From assembly GCA_050486405.1 (NCBI GenBank), contig JBJHDF010000014.1, forward strand, positions 1 through 64,000: 64,000 nucleotides of DNA, written 5' to 3'. The position numbers were made by a program, and so were the translations under genes. Below the pieces are notes generated by a model. It was not told the origin of the DNA and did not search any database. It saw only the letters and a program-made list of their open reading frames with translations. The DNA is from JBJHDF01 sp050486405 (GTDB lineage Bacteria; Pseudomonadota; Gammaproteobacteria; Pseudomonadales; Cellvibrionaceae). This document shows positions 16,180 through 26,207 of this stretch, one piece after another. The number at the start of each line of letters is the position of its first letter. Within the stretch, counting starts at the first letter, position 1.

Positions 16180-16853
16180 CGGCGACCCACCATGGTGTTG
16201 GCCATCTGCTTGATGGCGATGACCGGCTCCGGCGTATTCAACAGCGGCTGCAGTATGGCCGCCAATTCACTCTGGCGCTCTGGCGACAACTGCTTGCTGC
16301 GCTCGGCAAAGGCCAGCAGTGCGCGCTGCTCGTCGGTGGTGAAATCGGCAGGCACCGGCAGGTGGCCCTTGATATCGAGGTCCGGCACCGCCGGTGGCGG
16401 CGTATCGTAGACCACCAGGGTACCTGCCACCAGGTCTCCCAATCGTTTGAAATGGCGGTTCAGCACACTGGTCACTATGCCCGCCAGATAGAACAGTGGC
16501 AGAAAATCCACTACCCGCAGCAGGTTGCGCAGCAGCGAGGGGGCGAAAGTAACCGGCGTGCCGTCGTCGTTGATCACCCGTATGCCGTAGCGTTTCTTCC
16601 CCGGGGTGCGCCCCTGGCGCCACACCTCGAAGTACACCGGGTAGAACCACTCCAACAGGAAAGCCAGAATCAGCGCCAGACCAAACCCCGTGCGACCGAG
16701 TGCAGACAACGGAATGTACACCACCACGGTGGCGGCGAACCTGATGAGAAAATCCAGCAGAAAGGCCATAATGCGCACCCCCACACCGGCGGGGGCCAGG
16801 GGGAGCATAGCGCCTTCAGGCGTTTCCAGAGAGAGGCGGGTATCCAGTATCAA
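16176..16853 (-). CDS. RDD family membrane protein
   Basis: The protein has membrane segments near 28-50 and 58-78 and the RDD-type pattern with RTPGKKRYGIRVI. I place the start at TTG 16853 (225 residues) because GGAAG lies just upstream and the product then begins ILDTRLSLETPEG, like its relatives. The GTG at 16901 would add 16 residues that run through a perfect inverted repeat. It heads the six-gene operon, and rpsU diverges from it. A transport role is only a guess. Confidence 0.8.
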   Translation of the reverse strand: MILDTRLSLETPEGAMLPLAPAGVGVRIMAFLLDFLIRFAATVVVYIPLSALGRTGFGLALILAFLLEWFYPVYFEVWRQGRTPGKKRYGIRVINDDGTPVTFAPSLLRNLLRVVDFLPLFYLAGIVTSVLNRHFKRLGDLVAGTLVVYDTPPPAVPDLDIKGHLPVPADFTTDEQRALLAFAERSKQLSPERQSELAAILQPLLNTPEPVIAIKQMANTMVGRR

Positions 16854-16988
16854 GCCGAGCTTCCATTGTCTCTGCCGACCCCCGCTAAAGGGGCGGGTCA
16901 CTTATTATCCTGCCAACATCGGCAACCCGGACAGGATAGCCGTTCGCCTCGGGCTGGACAAGCTCCCGCACCGGCACACCTGACAAGG

Positions 16989-17015
16989 TTGCAGCGATCA
17001 CCGGAAGTGTATAAA
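16989..17015 (+). promoter_or_regulatory. Candidate rpsU promoter
   Basis: TTGCAG (16989-16994) and TATAAA (17010-17015) are 15 bases apart, short but workable. The stretch lies 85-110 bases before the rpsU start, with no gene in between. Confidence 0.45.
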
Positions 17016-17099
17016 ATCTGCGCCCCTTGGACCCCGGACCGCCAGAATTCGGCCCGGACAGGTTTGAACCCGCCGCAAAGGCAAACAACAGGTAAACAC

Positions 17100-17315
17100 A
17101 TGCCTTCAGTAAAGATTAAAGAGAACGAGCCCTTTGACGTTGCTCTGCGCCGCTTCAAGCGCGCCTGCGAAAAAGCCGGCATCCTGGCCGAAGTCCGCAG
17201 CCGCGAGTTCTACGAGAAGCCCACGTCTGTGCGCAAGCGCAATGCCGCTGCGGCGGTAAAGCGTCACGCCAAGAAGGTGCAGCGCGAGTCTCGCAAGTTC
17301 CAGCGTCTGTACTGA
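17100..17315 (+). CDS. rpsU: 30S ribosomal protein S21
   Basis: This 71-residue basic protein begins MPSVKIKENEPFDVALRRFK and ends KVQRESRKFQRLY, closely matching gammaproteobacterial S21. It is a 30S subunit protein that helps initiation. It is the first gene of the macromolecular-synthesis block rpsU-yqeY-dnaG-rpoD, 42 bases before the next gene. Confidence 0.98.
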   Translation: MPSVKIKENEPFDVALRRFKRACEKAGILAEVRSREFYEKPTSVRKRNAAAAVKRHAKKVQRESRKFQRLY

Positions 17316-17357
17316 TCGGCGCCGACAGCCGGCCCAGACCGGCTCCAGAGGCCCTTC

Positions 17358-17810
17358 ATGCCCGCTTCCGCCCTGAAAACCCGCATCAGTGACGCCGTCA
17401 AGGACGCCATGCGCGCCAAAGACAAGGCGCGCCTGGGGGTTTTGCGTATGGTGATGGCCGAGTTCAAGCGCATCGAAGTGGACGAGCGCATCGAGCTGGA
17501 CGACGCCCGGGTGCTGGCGGTGCTGGACAAGATGGTCAAACAGCGCAAAGACTCCGCCCAGCAGTACCTGGACGCCGGCCGCACCGAACTGGCCGACCAG
17601 GAACAGTACGAGATCGGGCAGATCCAGGAATTTCTCCCCTCCCCCCTTTCCGACGCCGAGCTGGACAGCCTGATCGATCAGGCCCTGGCCGACAGCGGCG
17701 CCACCGATATGCGCGCCATGGGCCAGGCCATGGCCCTGCTCAAGCCCCAGGTCCAGGGCCGCGCCGACATGGGCGACGTCAGCAAACGCCTCAAGGCCAA
17801 GCTAACCTGA
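17358..17810 (+). CDS. GatB/YqeY domain-containing protein
   Basis: This 150-residue helical protein matches YqeY: KTRISDAVKDAMRAKDKARLGVLRMVMAEFKR at the start (residues 7-38) and EQYEIGQIQEFLPSPLSDAEL in the middle. It resembles the tail domain of the GatB amidotransferase subunit that contacts tRNA, but its own role is not settled. Its place between rpsU and dnaG is conserved in many gammaproteobacteria. Confidence 0.92.
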   Translation: MPASALKTRISDAVKDAMRAKDKARLGVLRMVMAEFKRIEVDERIELDDARVLAVLDKMVKQRKDSAQQYLDAGRTELADQEQYEIGQIQEFLPSPLSDAELDSLIDQALADSGATDMRAMGQAMALLKPQVQGRADMGDVSKRLKAKLT

Positions 17811-17836
17811 CCCGTTTTTCTTTTCCCTAGCTTGGG

Positions 17837-17866
17837 TTGACACCCCCAACTTCCAATTTCTAGTAC
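17837..17866 (+). promoter_or_regulatory. Candidate internal promoter for dnaG
   Basis: A perfect -35 box TTGACA (17837-17842) is followed after 18 bases by the weaker TAGTAC (17861-17866). It lies in the 94-base gap between yqeY and dnaG. Confidence 0.45.
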
Positions 17867-17904
17867 CATATACCCAACAACCACCCATCACCCGTCCGCC
17901 CGCC

Positions 17905-19881
17905 ATGATCCCACAGAGTTTCCTCGATGATCTGCTGGACCGTGTCGACATTGTCGAGGTGGTGGATCAGCGCGTAAAACTCAGGAAAACGGGCAAGAAC
18001 TACAGTGCCTGCTGTCCCTTCCACGACGAGAAAACGCCCTCCTTTACGGTGAGCCCGGACAAGCAGTTCTATTACTGCTTCGGCTGCGGCGCCAGTGGCA
18101 ACGCCCTGGGCTTTATCATGGACTACGAGCGGCTGGACTTCCGCCCGGCCGTGGAGTTGCTGGCACACAACGTCGGCCTGAAGGTGCCCGAAGAGGAACG
18201 CAGCGAGCGCGATCGCCAGCGCGGCCGCGAGCGCGACAACCTCTACCAGTTGCTGGAGAAGACCAACGATTGGTTCCGGGCGCAGCTCGGCGAACACCCC
18301 GCCAGCAAGGAGGCGCAGCGCTACCTGAAGATGCGCGGCCTGGATGACAAGGTGGTGGCGGACTACGGCATCGGCTATGCGCCGCCGGGCTGGGACAATC
18401 TGCTCAAGGCCCTGGGCAAGGACGAGGCCAGCCGCCAGGCACTGATCGCCGGCGGCACCCTGATCCACCAGCCGGAGCAGAACAAGACCTACGACCGCTT
18501 CCGCCACCGCATCATCTTCCCCATCCGCGACCTGCGCGGCCGCGTTATCGGCTTTGGCGGCCGGGTGCTGGGGGATGATAAGCCCAAGTACCTGAACTCC
18601 CCGGAAACCCCGGTGTTCCACAAGAGCCGGGAGCTCTATGGCCTCTACGAGGCGCGCCAGGCCTACCGGCAACTGCCGCGTCTGCTGGTGGTAGAGGGCT
18701 ATATGGACGTGGTGAGCCTGGCCCAGTTCGGCATCCGCTACGGTGTGGCCACCATGGGCACCGCCTGCGGCGAGGAGCATCTGGAGCGGGCCTTCCGCCA
18801 CACCGGCGAGATCGTTTTCTGTTTCGACGGCGACCGGGCCGGGCGCGGCGCGGCCCTGCGCGCCCTGGAAAACGCCCTGCCGGTAATGCAGGACGGCCGC
18901 CGTATCCGCTTTCTGTTTCTGCCCGAAGGGGAAGACCCGGACACTCTGGTGCGGGACATAGGCGCGGACAAGTTCGAGCGCATGATCGAACGCGCGGTGC
19001 CCATGGAGGACTACCTGTTCGACGCCGCCGCCGAAGGACTGAACCCGGCCTCCCTGGAAGGCCGGGCACAGATGAGCACCCGCCTGGCGCCCATGCTGCA
19101 CAAACTGCCCAAGGGCATCTTTCGCGAGCTGATGTTCGACAGCCTGGCCAGGCGCACGGGCCTGAACCGCCAGAGCCTGGAAGAACTGCTGCGCCGGCCC
19201 CCGGAACGGCCGCCAAGACAGGAACGGCCGCCGAGACCAGAAGCACGACCGGAGGAAGGCGCGCCGCCACAGGCGCGCAACGCGCCAGCGTCACCGGACG
19301 CTGAAACACCGCCACCGGACTACCCCGACTACTATCACGACGCCGGCGACGACAGTGAATCGGGCGAAGACCCGGGCACAACCGCGCCCTCGCGACGCCA
19401 CTACCGCATGCCGCCCGCCCACAAGGCGGTGGCGCTGCTGCTGACCTACCCGGATCTGGCAGCCACCGAGACCGACCACGAATTCTGGCTGCACCAGCCG
19501 GAGCCGGATCTGCAGCGCCTGGGCCGCCTGCTGCGGCTGCTGCACCAGCGCCCCCACTACCAGATGCCCCACATTATCGGCTACTGGCGCGGCACCCACG
19601 GCGCCGAAGACACCGAGCAACTGGCCGCCATCGCCGGCCACGACCTGCTGCGCGCGGCCCGGGATATTGCCAGCCCCCGGCAGGACAAGCCGCCCAAGGC
19701 GGACTACGACGCCCGCGCCGCCTTCGCCGACTGCCTGACGGCCCTGCGCCGGCAACTGGACGCCGCCGAGCGCCACCAGTCCCTGCAGCGACTCAAGACC
19801 ACCGACTTCTCCCAGTTGACCCGGGAGGAGCGCGAACAACTGGTCCGCCGCGCCCTGGCGGACAAAATGACCCGCCCGTGA
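17905..19881 (+). CDS. dnaG: DNA primase
   Basis: DnaG makes RNA primers at the replication fork. The 658-residue protein has the CHC2 zinc ribbon (Cys37, His40, Cys58, Cys61), the RNA polymerase/TOPRIM core with VVEGYMDVV and CFDGDRAGRGAA, and a helical C-terminal domain that contacts DnaB. Between the core and that domain is a long Pro/Arg/Glu-rich linker (about residues 430-500), which is why the protein is longer than E. coli DnaG (581). It is followed by rpoD. Confidence 0.98.
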   Translation: MIPQSFLDDLLDRVDIVEVVDQRVKLRKTGKNYSACCPFHDEKTPSFTVSPDKQFYYCFGCGASGNALGFIMDYERLDFRPAVELLAHNVGLKVPEEERSERDRQRGRERDNLYQLLEKTNDWFRAQLGEHPASKEAQRYLKMRGLDDKVVADYGIGYAPPGWDNLLKALGKDEASRQALIAGGTLIHQPEQNKTYDRFRHRIIFPIRDLRGRVIGFGGRVLGDDKPKYLNSPETPVFHKSRELYGLYEARQAYRQLPRLLVVEGYMDVVSLAQFGIRYGVATMGTACGEEHLERAFRHTGEIVFCFDGDRAGRGAALRALENALPVMQDGRRIRFLFLPEGEDPDTLVRDIGADKFERMIERAVPMEDYLFDAAAEGLNPASLEGRAQMSTRLAPMLHKLPKGIFRELMFDSLARRTGLNRQSLEELLRRPPERPPRQERPPRPEARPEEGAPPQARNAPASPDAETPPPDYPDYYHDAGDDSESGEDPGTTAPSRRHYRMPPAHKAVALLLTYPDLAATETDHEFWLHQPEPDLQRLGRLLRLLHQRPHYQMPHIIGYWRGTHGAEDTEQLAAIAGHDLLRAARDIASPRQDKPPKADYDARAAFADCLTALRRQLDAAERHQSLQRLKTTDFSQLTREEREQLVRRALADKMTRP

Positions 19882-19894
19882 GGCCCCTAAACGT

Positions 19895-19922
19895 TTGATT
19901 TTCTGGAGTATGCCGCTATATA
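19895..19922 (+). promoter_or_regulatory. Candidate internal promoter(s) for rpoD
   Basis: TTGATT (19895-19900) and TATATA (19917-19922) are 16 bases apart. A perfect TATAAT also occurs at 19928-19933 but has no clear -35 box. Both lie in the 97-base dnaG-rpoD gap. Confidence 0.4.
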
Positions 19923-19978
19923 TGGGATATAATCCCGCGCTTGCATTTTTCCACCCCCTGACGGCAGCAGAACCCCGA

Positions 19979-21835
<1,857 letters not shown>

Positions 21836-21842
21836 GCCGCAC

Positions 21843-21871
21843 TGGCCACCCGGTGCAGCGGCCGCTATAAT
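21843..21871 (+). promoter_or_regulatory. Promoter of the tRNA-Ile2 gene
   Basis: A perfect -10 box TATAAT (21866-21871) is preceded at 17 bases by TGGCCA (21843-21848, 4 of 6 matches). It is followed by the GC-rich discriminator GCCGCCGC, typical of stable-RNA promoters under stringent control. Confidence 0.65.
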
Positions 21872-21891
21872 GCCGCCGCACCATCCCCTTC

Positions 21892-21968
21892 GGGCCCTTA
21901 GCTCAGTTGGTTAGAGCAGTCGACTCATAATCGATTGGTCGCTGGTTCAAGTCCAGCAGGGCCCACCA
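21892..21968 (+). tRNA. tRNA-Ile2 with CAT anticodon (lysidine type)
   Basis: A full 77-base cloverleaf with encoded CCA: acceptor GGGCCCT pairs with AGGGCCC, the D arm is GCTC...GAGC, and the anticodon loop is CTCATAA. The T arm is closed by CTGG and CCAG. The anticodon CAT could mean Met, but the body (GCAGTCGACTCATAATCG, TTGGTCGCTGG) closely resembles E. coli ileX. Its C34 is turned to lysidine by TilS so that it reads ATA. E. coli also has this tRNA near rpoD. Confidence 0.9.
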
Positions 21969-22037
21969 CTCCCTTCGGTCGCGCTGGACCTCTGCGGACT
22001 AATCCGGCCCAGCAGCACCCAATTCAGCCCACCGCAA

Positions 22038-22071
22038 GTGTCACGTAACTGTAGTCATACCCGGCTAGACT
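22038..22071 (+). promoter_or_regulatory. Possible PhoB-dependent promoter for the 22.1-25.1 kb TonB receptor unit
   Basis: GTGTCAC (22038-22044) and CTGTAGT (22049-22055) are spaced 11 bases apart like PhoB half-sites, and TAGACT, a -10-like box, follows exactly 10 bases later (22066-22071). The second half-site has two mismatches to CTGTCAT, so this is a weaker case than the one at 31326-31370. Confidence 0.4.
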
Positions 22072-22107
22072 GCCCATTCCGATCAAGTCCCGAAGAGGAT
22101 ACAAACT

Positions 22108-22305
22108 GTGAAATTAACTCTCACCGCCGCTGCGGCGGCTGGCGCTCGCCTGCGCGTCCGCCTCCACCCAAGTCCGAAGCTCAACCACTCCTATCTGGAG
22201 AGGGTCAGTGCAGACCCGACTTCAGGCAGTCGTATGCTCGGCACCGACTTGACGGAAACCCAAGCGCATCATTCCTGCGATCAATCTGTTAAGGAGCACT
22301 CATGA
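22108..22305 (+). pseudogene. 65-codon frame upstream of the TonB receptor, possible remnant of a secreted-protein gene
   Basis: A GTG start with AGAGGA upstream opens with KLTLTAAAAAG, then becomes Arg/His-rich without family resemblance. A one-base shift near 22140 would give AAAALALACASAS, a typical signal peptide, and then a stop after about 30 more codons. This suggests the decayed front end of a secreted or lipid-anchored protein gene. The frame ends in an ATGA overlap with the TonB receptor start, so a translated leader is the alternative. I cannot identify the parent gene. Confidence 0.35.
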
Positions 22306-25118
22306 AACCCGTCAAAACCCTGCTGTCGCTGGCCGTGTCACTGGCCATCACCGGCACCGTAGGTCATGCCTACGCTCAAACACCCGCCCCCGGCGCCGAT
22401 CAACCCCTGCAACTGGCTCAGCTCAGAGGCGGAAGCATCAGCGGCCGGGTCATCAACGACGCCACCGGCAGCCTGCTGCCCTACGCCACCGTGCGCATCG
22501 CGGAGCTGAATCGCGAGGCCTCGACGGGCCGGGACGGCCAGTTTCTGTTGAGCCATGTACCCCCGGGCAGCTACACCCTGGTGGTCAGTTACCAGGGCAT
22601 GGAAACCCAGCGAATTTCGCTGGAAGTCGAAACCGGTGCCGTGCGCCGGGACGTGCGCCTCTCCAGCCCGACGATTGGTGTGGAACAAATGCTGGTGCTG
22701 GGACGCGCCGAAGGTTATGCCTCGTCCATCAATACCCAGCGCAATGCGCCGAGTGTGCGCACCGTGGTTTCCGCCGACGCGCTGGGGCATATCAGCGAGG
22801 GCAACATCGGCGATGCGCTGGTGCGGCTGCCCGGCATGTCTGTCGAGGTACGTGCCGGCGTATTGCGCACTGCCACCATTCGCGGCCTTGCGCCGCAATA
22901 CAACACCGTCACCGTGGACGGATTGCGCATGACCAACGTGGACGGCAACCGGGACATCGCTCTGGACAGCTTTCCCGCCAACATGCTGGCCCGGGTCGAT
23001 GTGATCAAGGCGCCGACACCGGACATGTCCGCCGATGCCATTGGCGGCACCGTGGATCTGGTTACCCGCTCTGCCTACGACCGCGACGGCCGTATTCTCG
23101 AAGGGGATATCGGCACTACCTACAACGATAACCGCGGCTCCTGGAACCAACAGGGCAGCATCACCTTCGGCGACACCTTCGGTGACGGCGACCGTTTTGG
23201 CGCGCTGGCAACCCTGTCGTACTTTCGCGACGAACGGGGCTACGATGTGATCGATACCGCCTACACCGTCAACAACGAAGACCAGTACTTTATCAATCGC
23301 TCGCTCTACTACGATCGCGACGAAACCAAGGACAAGGTCGGTGCCGGGCTCGCCCTAGATTTTCGTCCGACACCGGACACCAGCGTTTATTTTCGTGGTA
23401 TCTACCACTACGACTATCGGGAGTTGTGGCGTCGCGGCACCGACTATCGTCCCAACCCGGACACACGTTTTGACGTAACGCCGGATTCGGGCTCTTCCAC
23501 CAACGGTCGTATTGATTCCATCGTTTTCTTCCGCGACCCGAAAAACGTGTTTCAGATGTATACGCTCGGTGGCGAGCATCGCCAGCAGGACTGGGTGTTT
23601 GACGCCCGGGCAGCCTACTCGCGCGCGAAAAAGGATTACCCGGATACGGTGCAGATTGTCAATTCGTTCAACAACGTGGACATGACCTACGACCGCAGCA
23701 ACCGGAACTTCCCCACGTTTGCCATCGATAACAACGTGGATATCACCGATCCTTCGGGCCTGCAGTTCCGGCAGTATCAGACCAACCAGGTACCGCGTCT
23801 GGAAGAGGAGGTTACCCTGGATGCCAACCTGCTGCGGGAATTCTATGCCGGTCCGGTATCGGGCAGCATCAAGACCGGTGTGCGCGGCAGCTTCAAGGAG
23901 TCGTCACAGGCGCAACCGGAAACGATCCGCTACACAGGTCTGACCGGCATTGAGGCCACCGATCTGCTTGAACACTACCGCAGCACCGATTTCATGAGCG
24001 AGTCTGGCGGGCGCGCACAATTGCTCGGGTTCTATCCAGACTGGCGCCTGTACACGGATCTGCACCGCAACAACACCGGCAATCTGACTCAGAACGCCGG
24101 CGCTCAACTGTACACTCAGGAAACCATCGCCAACGCCGACTTCGCCATCAGTGAGGACATCATCGCCACCTACCTGATGGGCACACTGGAGATCGATCAG
24201 TGGACACTGCTCGCCGGTGTGCGCTACGAAACCACCCGCATTGATGCCGAAGCCAACGAGGTGGTCATCGACGACGGCCAGGTCACTGAAGTAAACCGGG
24301 TCAACGACAAGAGTGACTACGGCAATGTTCTGCCCAGCCTGCACCTGCGCTACCAGACTATGGATGACCGTCTGGTGTTACGCAGCTCCATCAGCAAGGC
24401 CATCTCCCGCCCACCGCCGGGAGATCTGATTCCCTCCAAACAGGAAAACGCCCAACTGAACCAGCGAGTGGTCGGCAACCCCAATCTGGTTCCCGCCGAG
24501 TCGCTGAACATCGATCTGACTGCCGAGTATTATCTGCCGCCCCTGGGCGTGATTTCGGCCGGCCTCTTCTACAAGGACATCGACAACTTTGTGTTCAGCA
24601 CCAGCCGCATCGCCTCTGACGGTGTGGACGAACGCACCCGGGTTAACGGTGATGGCGGTACCGTGCGGGGGTTGGAGCTGGTGTGGGTACAGCAGTTCTC
24701 ACACCTGCCGGGTTGGCTTTCCGGTTTCGGCGTGGAAGCCAACTACACCTGGATGGATTCCGAGGGCAAATACCCGAACCGCGACGACAGTCTGCCGTTC
24801 ATCCGCTCGCCGGACTACATCATCAACACCATTCTCTCTTACGCTCAGGGTCCCTTCAGTGCCCGGGTTTCCATGAACAAGTTGCCCGAGCGGCTAGAGG
24901 CTGTGGGTGGGCGGCCAGCGCTGGATCGTTACAATGCGGCATCCACCCACTGGGATCTGGCGTTCAAGTACCGCGCTACCGAGAACTTCGATGTCTTTTT
25001 CAACATCAAGAATCTGACCAACGAGCCCACGGTTCTGTATCAGGGCAGCCCGGACAACCCCACCAGCGCTGCCTATTACGGCACCCAGTACAACATGGGT
25101 GTTCAGTTCAGCTTCTAG
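22302..25118 (+). CDS. TonB-dependent outer-membrane receptor with carboxypeptidase-like N-terminal domain
   Basis: This 938-residue protein has a signal peptide (cleaved near HAYAQ, residue 26) and a carboxypeptidase-regulatory-like domain (about 45-125, GRVINDATGSLLPYATVRI). A plug domain (about 130-250, with GNIGDALVRLPGMSV and ADAIGGTVDLVTRS) is followed by a beta barrel that ends in Phe (YNMGVQFSF). It belongs to the TonB-Xanth-Caul type of receptors for carbohydrates and other chelated or phosphorylated ligands. AAGGAG precedes the start. A terminator follows, and then a solute-binding protein gene. The PhoB-like upstream box suggests a phosphorus compound as ligand. Confidence 0.9.
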   Translation: MKPVKTLLSLAVSLAITGTVGHAYAQTPAPGADQPLQLAQLRGGSISGRVINDATGSLLPYATVRIAELNREASTGRDGQFLLSHVPPGSYTLVVSYQGMETQRISLEVETGAVRRDVRLSSPTIGVEQMLVLGRAEGYASSINTQRNAPSVRTVVSADALGHISEGNIGDALVRLPGMSVEVRAGVLRTATIRGLAPQYNTVTVDGLRMTNVDGNRDIALDSFPANMLARVDVIKAPTPDMSADAIGGTVDLVTRSAYDRDGRILEGDIGTTYNDNRGSWNQQGSITFGDTFGDGDRFGALATLSYFRDERGYDVIDTAYTVNNEDQYFINRSLYYDRDETKDKVGAGLALDFRPTPDTSVYFRGIYHYDYRELWRRGTDYRPNPDTRFDVTPDSGSSTNGRIDSIVFFRDPKNVFQMYTLGGEHRQQDWVFDARAAYSRAKKDYPDTVQIVNSFNNVDMTYDRSNRNFPTFAIDNNVDITDPSGLQFRQYQTNQVPRLEEEVTLDANLLREFYAGPVSGSIKTGVRGSFKESSQAQPETIRYTGLTGIEATDLLEHYRSTDFMSESGGRAQLLGFYPDWRLYTDLHRNNTGNLTQNAGAQLYTQETIANADFAISEDIIATYLMGTLEIDQWTLLAGVRYETTRIDAEANEVVIDDGQVTEVNRVNDKSDYGNVLPSLHLRYQTMDDRLVLRSSISKAISRPPPGDLIPSKQENAQLNQRVVGNPNLVPAESLNIDLTAEYYLPPLGVISAGLFYKDIDNFVFSTSRIASDGVDERTRVNGDGGTVRGLELVWVQQFSHLPGWLSGFGVEANYTWMDSEGKYPNRDDSLPFIRSPDYIINTILSYAQGPFSARVSMNKLPERLEAVGGRPALDRYNAASTHWDLAFKYRATENFDVFFNIKNLTNEPTVLYQGSPDNPTSAAYYGTQYNMGVQFSF

Positions 25119-25204
25119 CCCGAAAGTGGGGGCAATGGCGCCGACATCGGCGGCACTGCCCCACATACCCTTGGGTAATGACCATCCGATGAAGTACCAT
25201 GGTT

Positions 25205-25231
25205 CCCCCGTCACGTTGGCGGGGGCTTTTT
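25205..25231 (+). terminator. Terminator after the TonB receptor gene
   Basis: A 9-bp stem with one G-T pair (25205-25213 with 25217-25225, CCCCCGTCA...TGGCGGGGG) and a 3-base loop is followed by CTTTTT. It separates the receptor gene from the next gene, whose start is only 22 bases downstream. Confidence 0.8.
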
Positions 25232-25253
25232 CTACGAACAACGACCAGACGCA

Positions 25254-26168
25254 ATGCCCGACCACGCCAATCAACCGCTCACCGTCTACGCCGCTGGCCC
25301 CGGCAGTCTGATGAAAACACTGATGGCGGCCTTCGAACGCGACACTGGCATCCGTGTCAATCTGTTCCAGGCCACCACCGGCAGGGTGCTGGCGCGCCTG
25401 GAAGCTGAGGCAGCCAATACCCGGGCCGACGTGTTTATCTCCGCGTCCTGGGATCTGGCGCGGGACCTGGACGAGCGCGGCTGGCTGCTACCCTACGAGA
25501 GCCCCAACGCCCGGGCTGTGCCCCCGCATCTGAAAACCGGCACCTACGTCGCTCAGGCGGTGTCGGCGCTGGGGATCGTCTGGAATCACAGCAGCGATAC
25601 ACCCGAACCGGCCGATTGGCAGGATCTGGCACAAAAGGAATTTCGCAACCGGCTGACCATGCCCGACCCCGCACTGTCGGGCGCCTCACTGGATCTGTTG
25701 CTGGGCCTGGAACAGGCCCGCGGTGAACAGGCCTGGGATCTGCTGAAACGCATGCGCGACAACGGCCTGCAGGTCTGCGACGCCAATGACCAGGCGCTGG
25801 CACCTGTGCTGCGCGGCGAGAAGGCAGCGGTGTTCGGCAGCGTGGATTATGTGGCTTACGCCAATGTGTCCCGCGGCGCTCCCATCAAGGTGATCTTTCC
25901 CGGGAGCGGCACGATACTGGTACCGCGACCGATGATGATTCTCAACACCAGCCGCGCTGCGGACAGAGCCCGACAACTGATCGATTACCTGCTGTCCGAA
26001 GAAGGACAGGACTGCGCTGCCGACGCCTGGTTAATGCCCGCGCGCAGCGACATCGCCATTCGCCGCCCTTCCCTGGGCGACATCGCCATGCTGCCCCAGA
26101 ATCCCACCACGGAAAGCGGCCGCCGGGACTGCCTGGCTAGATTCCGGGCCATTTTCGCCATGGACTGA
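25254..26168 (+). CDS. ABC transporter solute-binding protein without signal peptide
   Basis: The 304-residue protein is a periplasmic-binding-protein fold of the AfuA/FbpA/PhnS group: LTVYAAGPGSLMKTL, ATTGRVLARLEAEAANTRADVFISAS, VPRPMMILNTS. It is clearly a paralogue of the protein at 29137-30135, colinear over nearly its full length. It starts only nine residues before the first beta strand, and the frame upstream reaches a stop at 25179-25181 without any signal-peptide-like start. It would therefore stay in the cytoplasm unless it uses an unusual route. The family assignment is firm; the role is open. Confidence 0.8.
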   Translation: MPDHANQPLTVYAAGPGSLMKTLMAAFERDTGIRVNLFQATTGRVLARLEAEAANTRADVFISASWDLARDLDERGWLLPYESPNARAVPPHLKTGTYVAQAVSALGIVWNHSSDTPEPADWQDLAQKEFRNRLTMPDPALSGASLDLLLGLEQARGEQAWDLLKRMRDNGLQVCDANDQALAPVLRGEKAAVFGSVDYVAYANVSRGAPIKVIFPGSGTILVPRPMMILNTSRAADRARQLIDYLLSEEGQDCAADAWLMPARSDIAIRRPSLGDIAMLPQNPTTESGRRDCLARFRAIFAMD

Positions 26169-26207
26169 GTGGCAACCCCGCATCAAGTTCGCCGCGCAAT
26201 TCCAGTC

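Noticed and set aside
21892..21968. Reading the CAT-anticodon tRNA as methionine tRNA
   Set aside because: The acceptor, D and anticodon arms match the tRNA-Ile2 (ileX) type and not the initiator or elongator Met pattern; the location after rpoD also fits ileX.
21969..22037. Possible integration (att) site at the 3' end of the tRNA gene
   Set aside because: No integrase, no repeat of the tRNA end and no phage-like genes are seen downstream.
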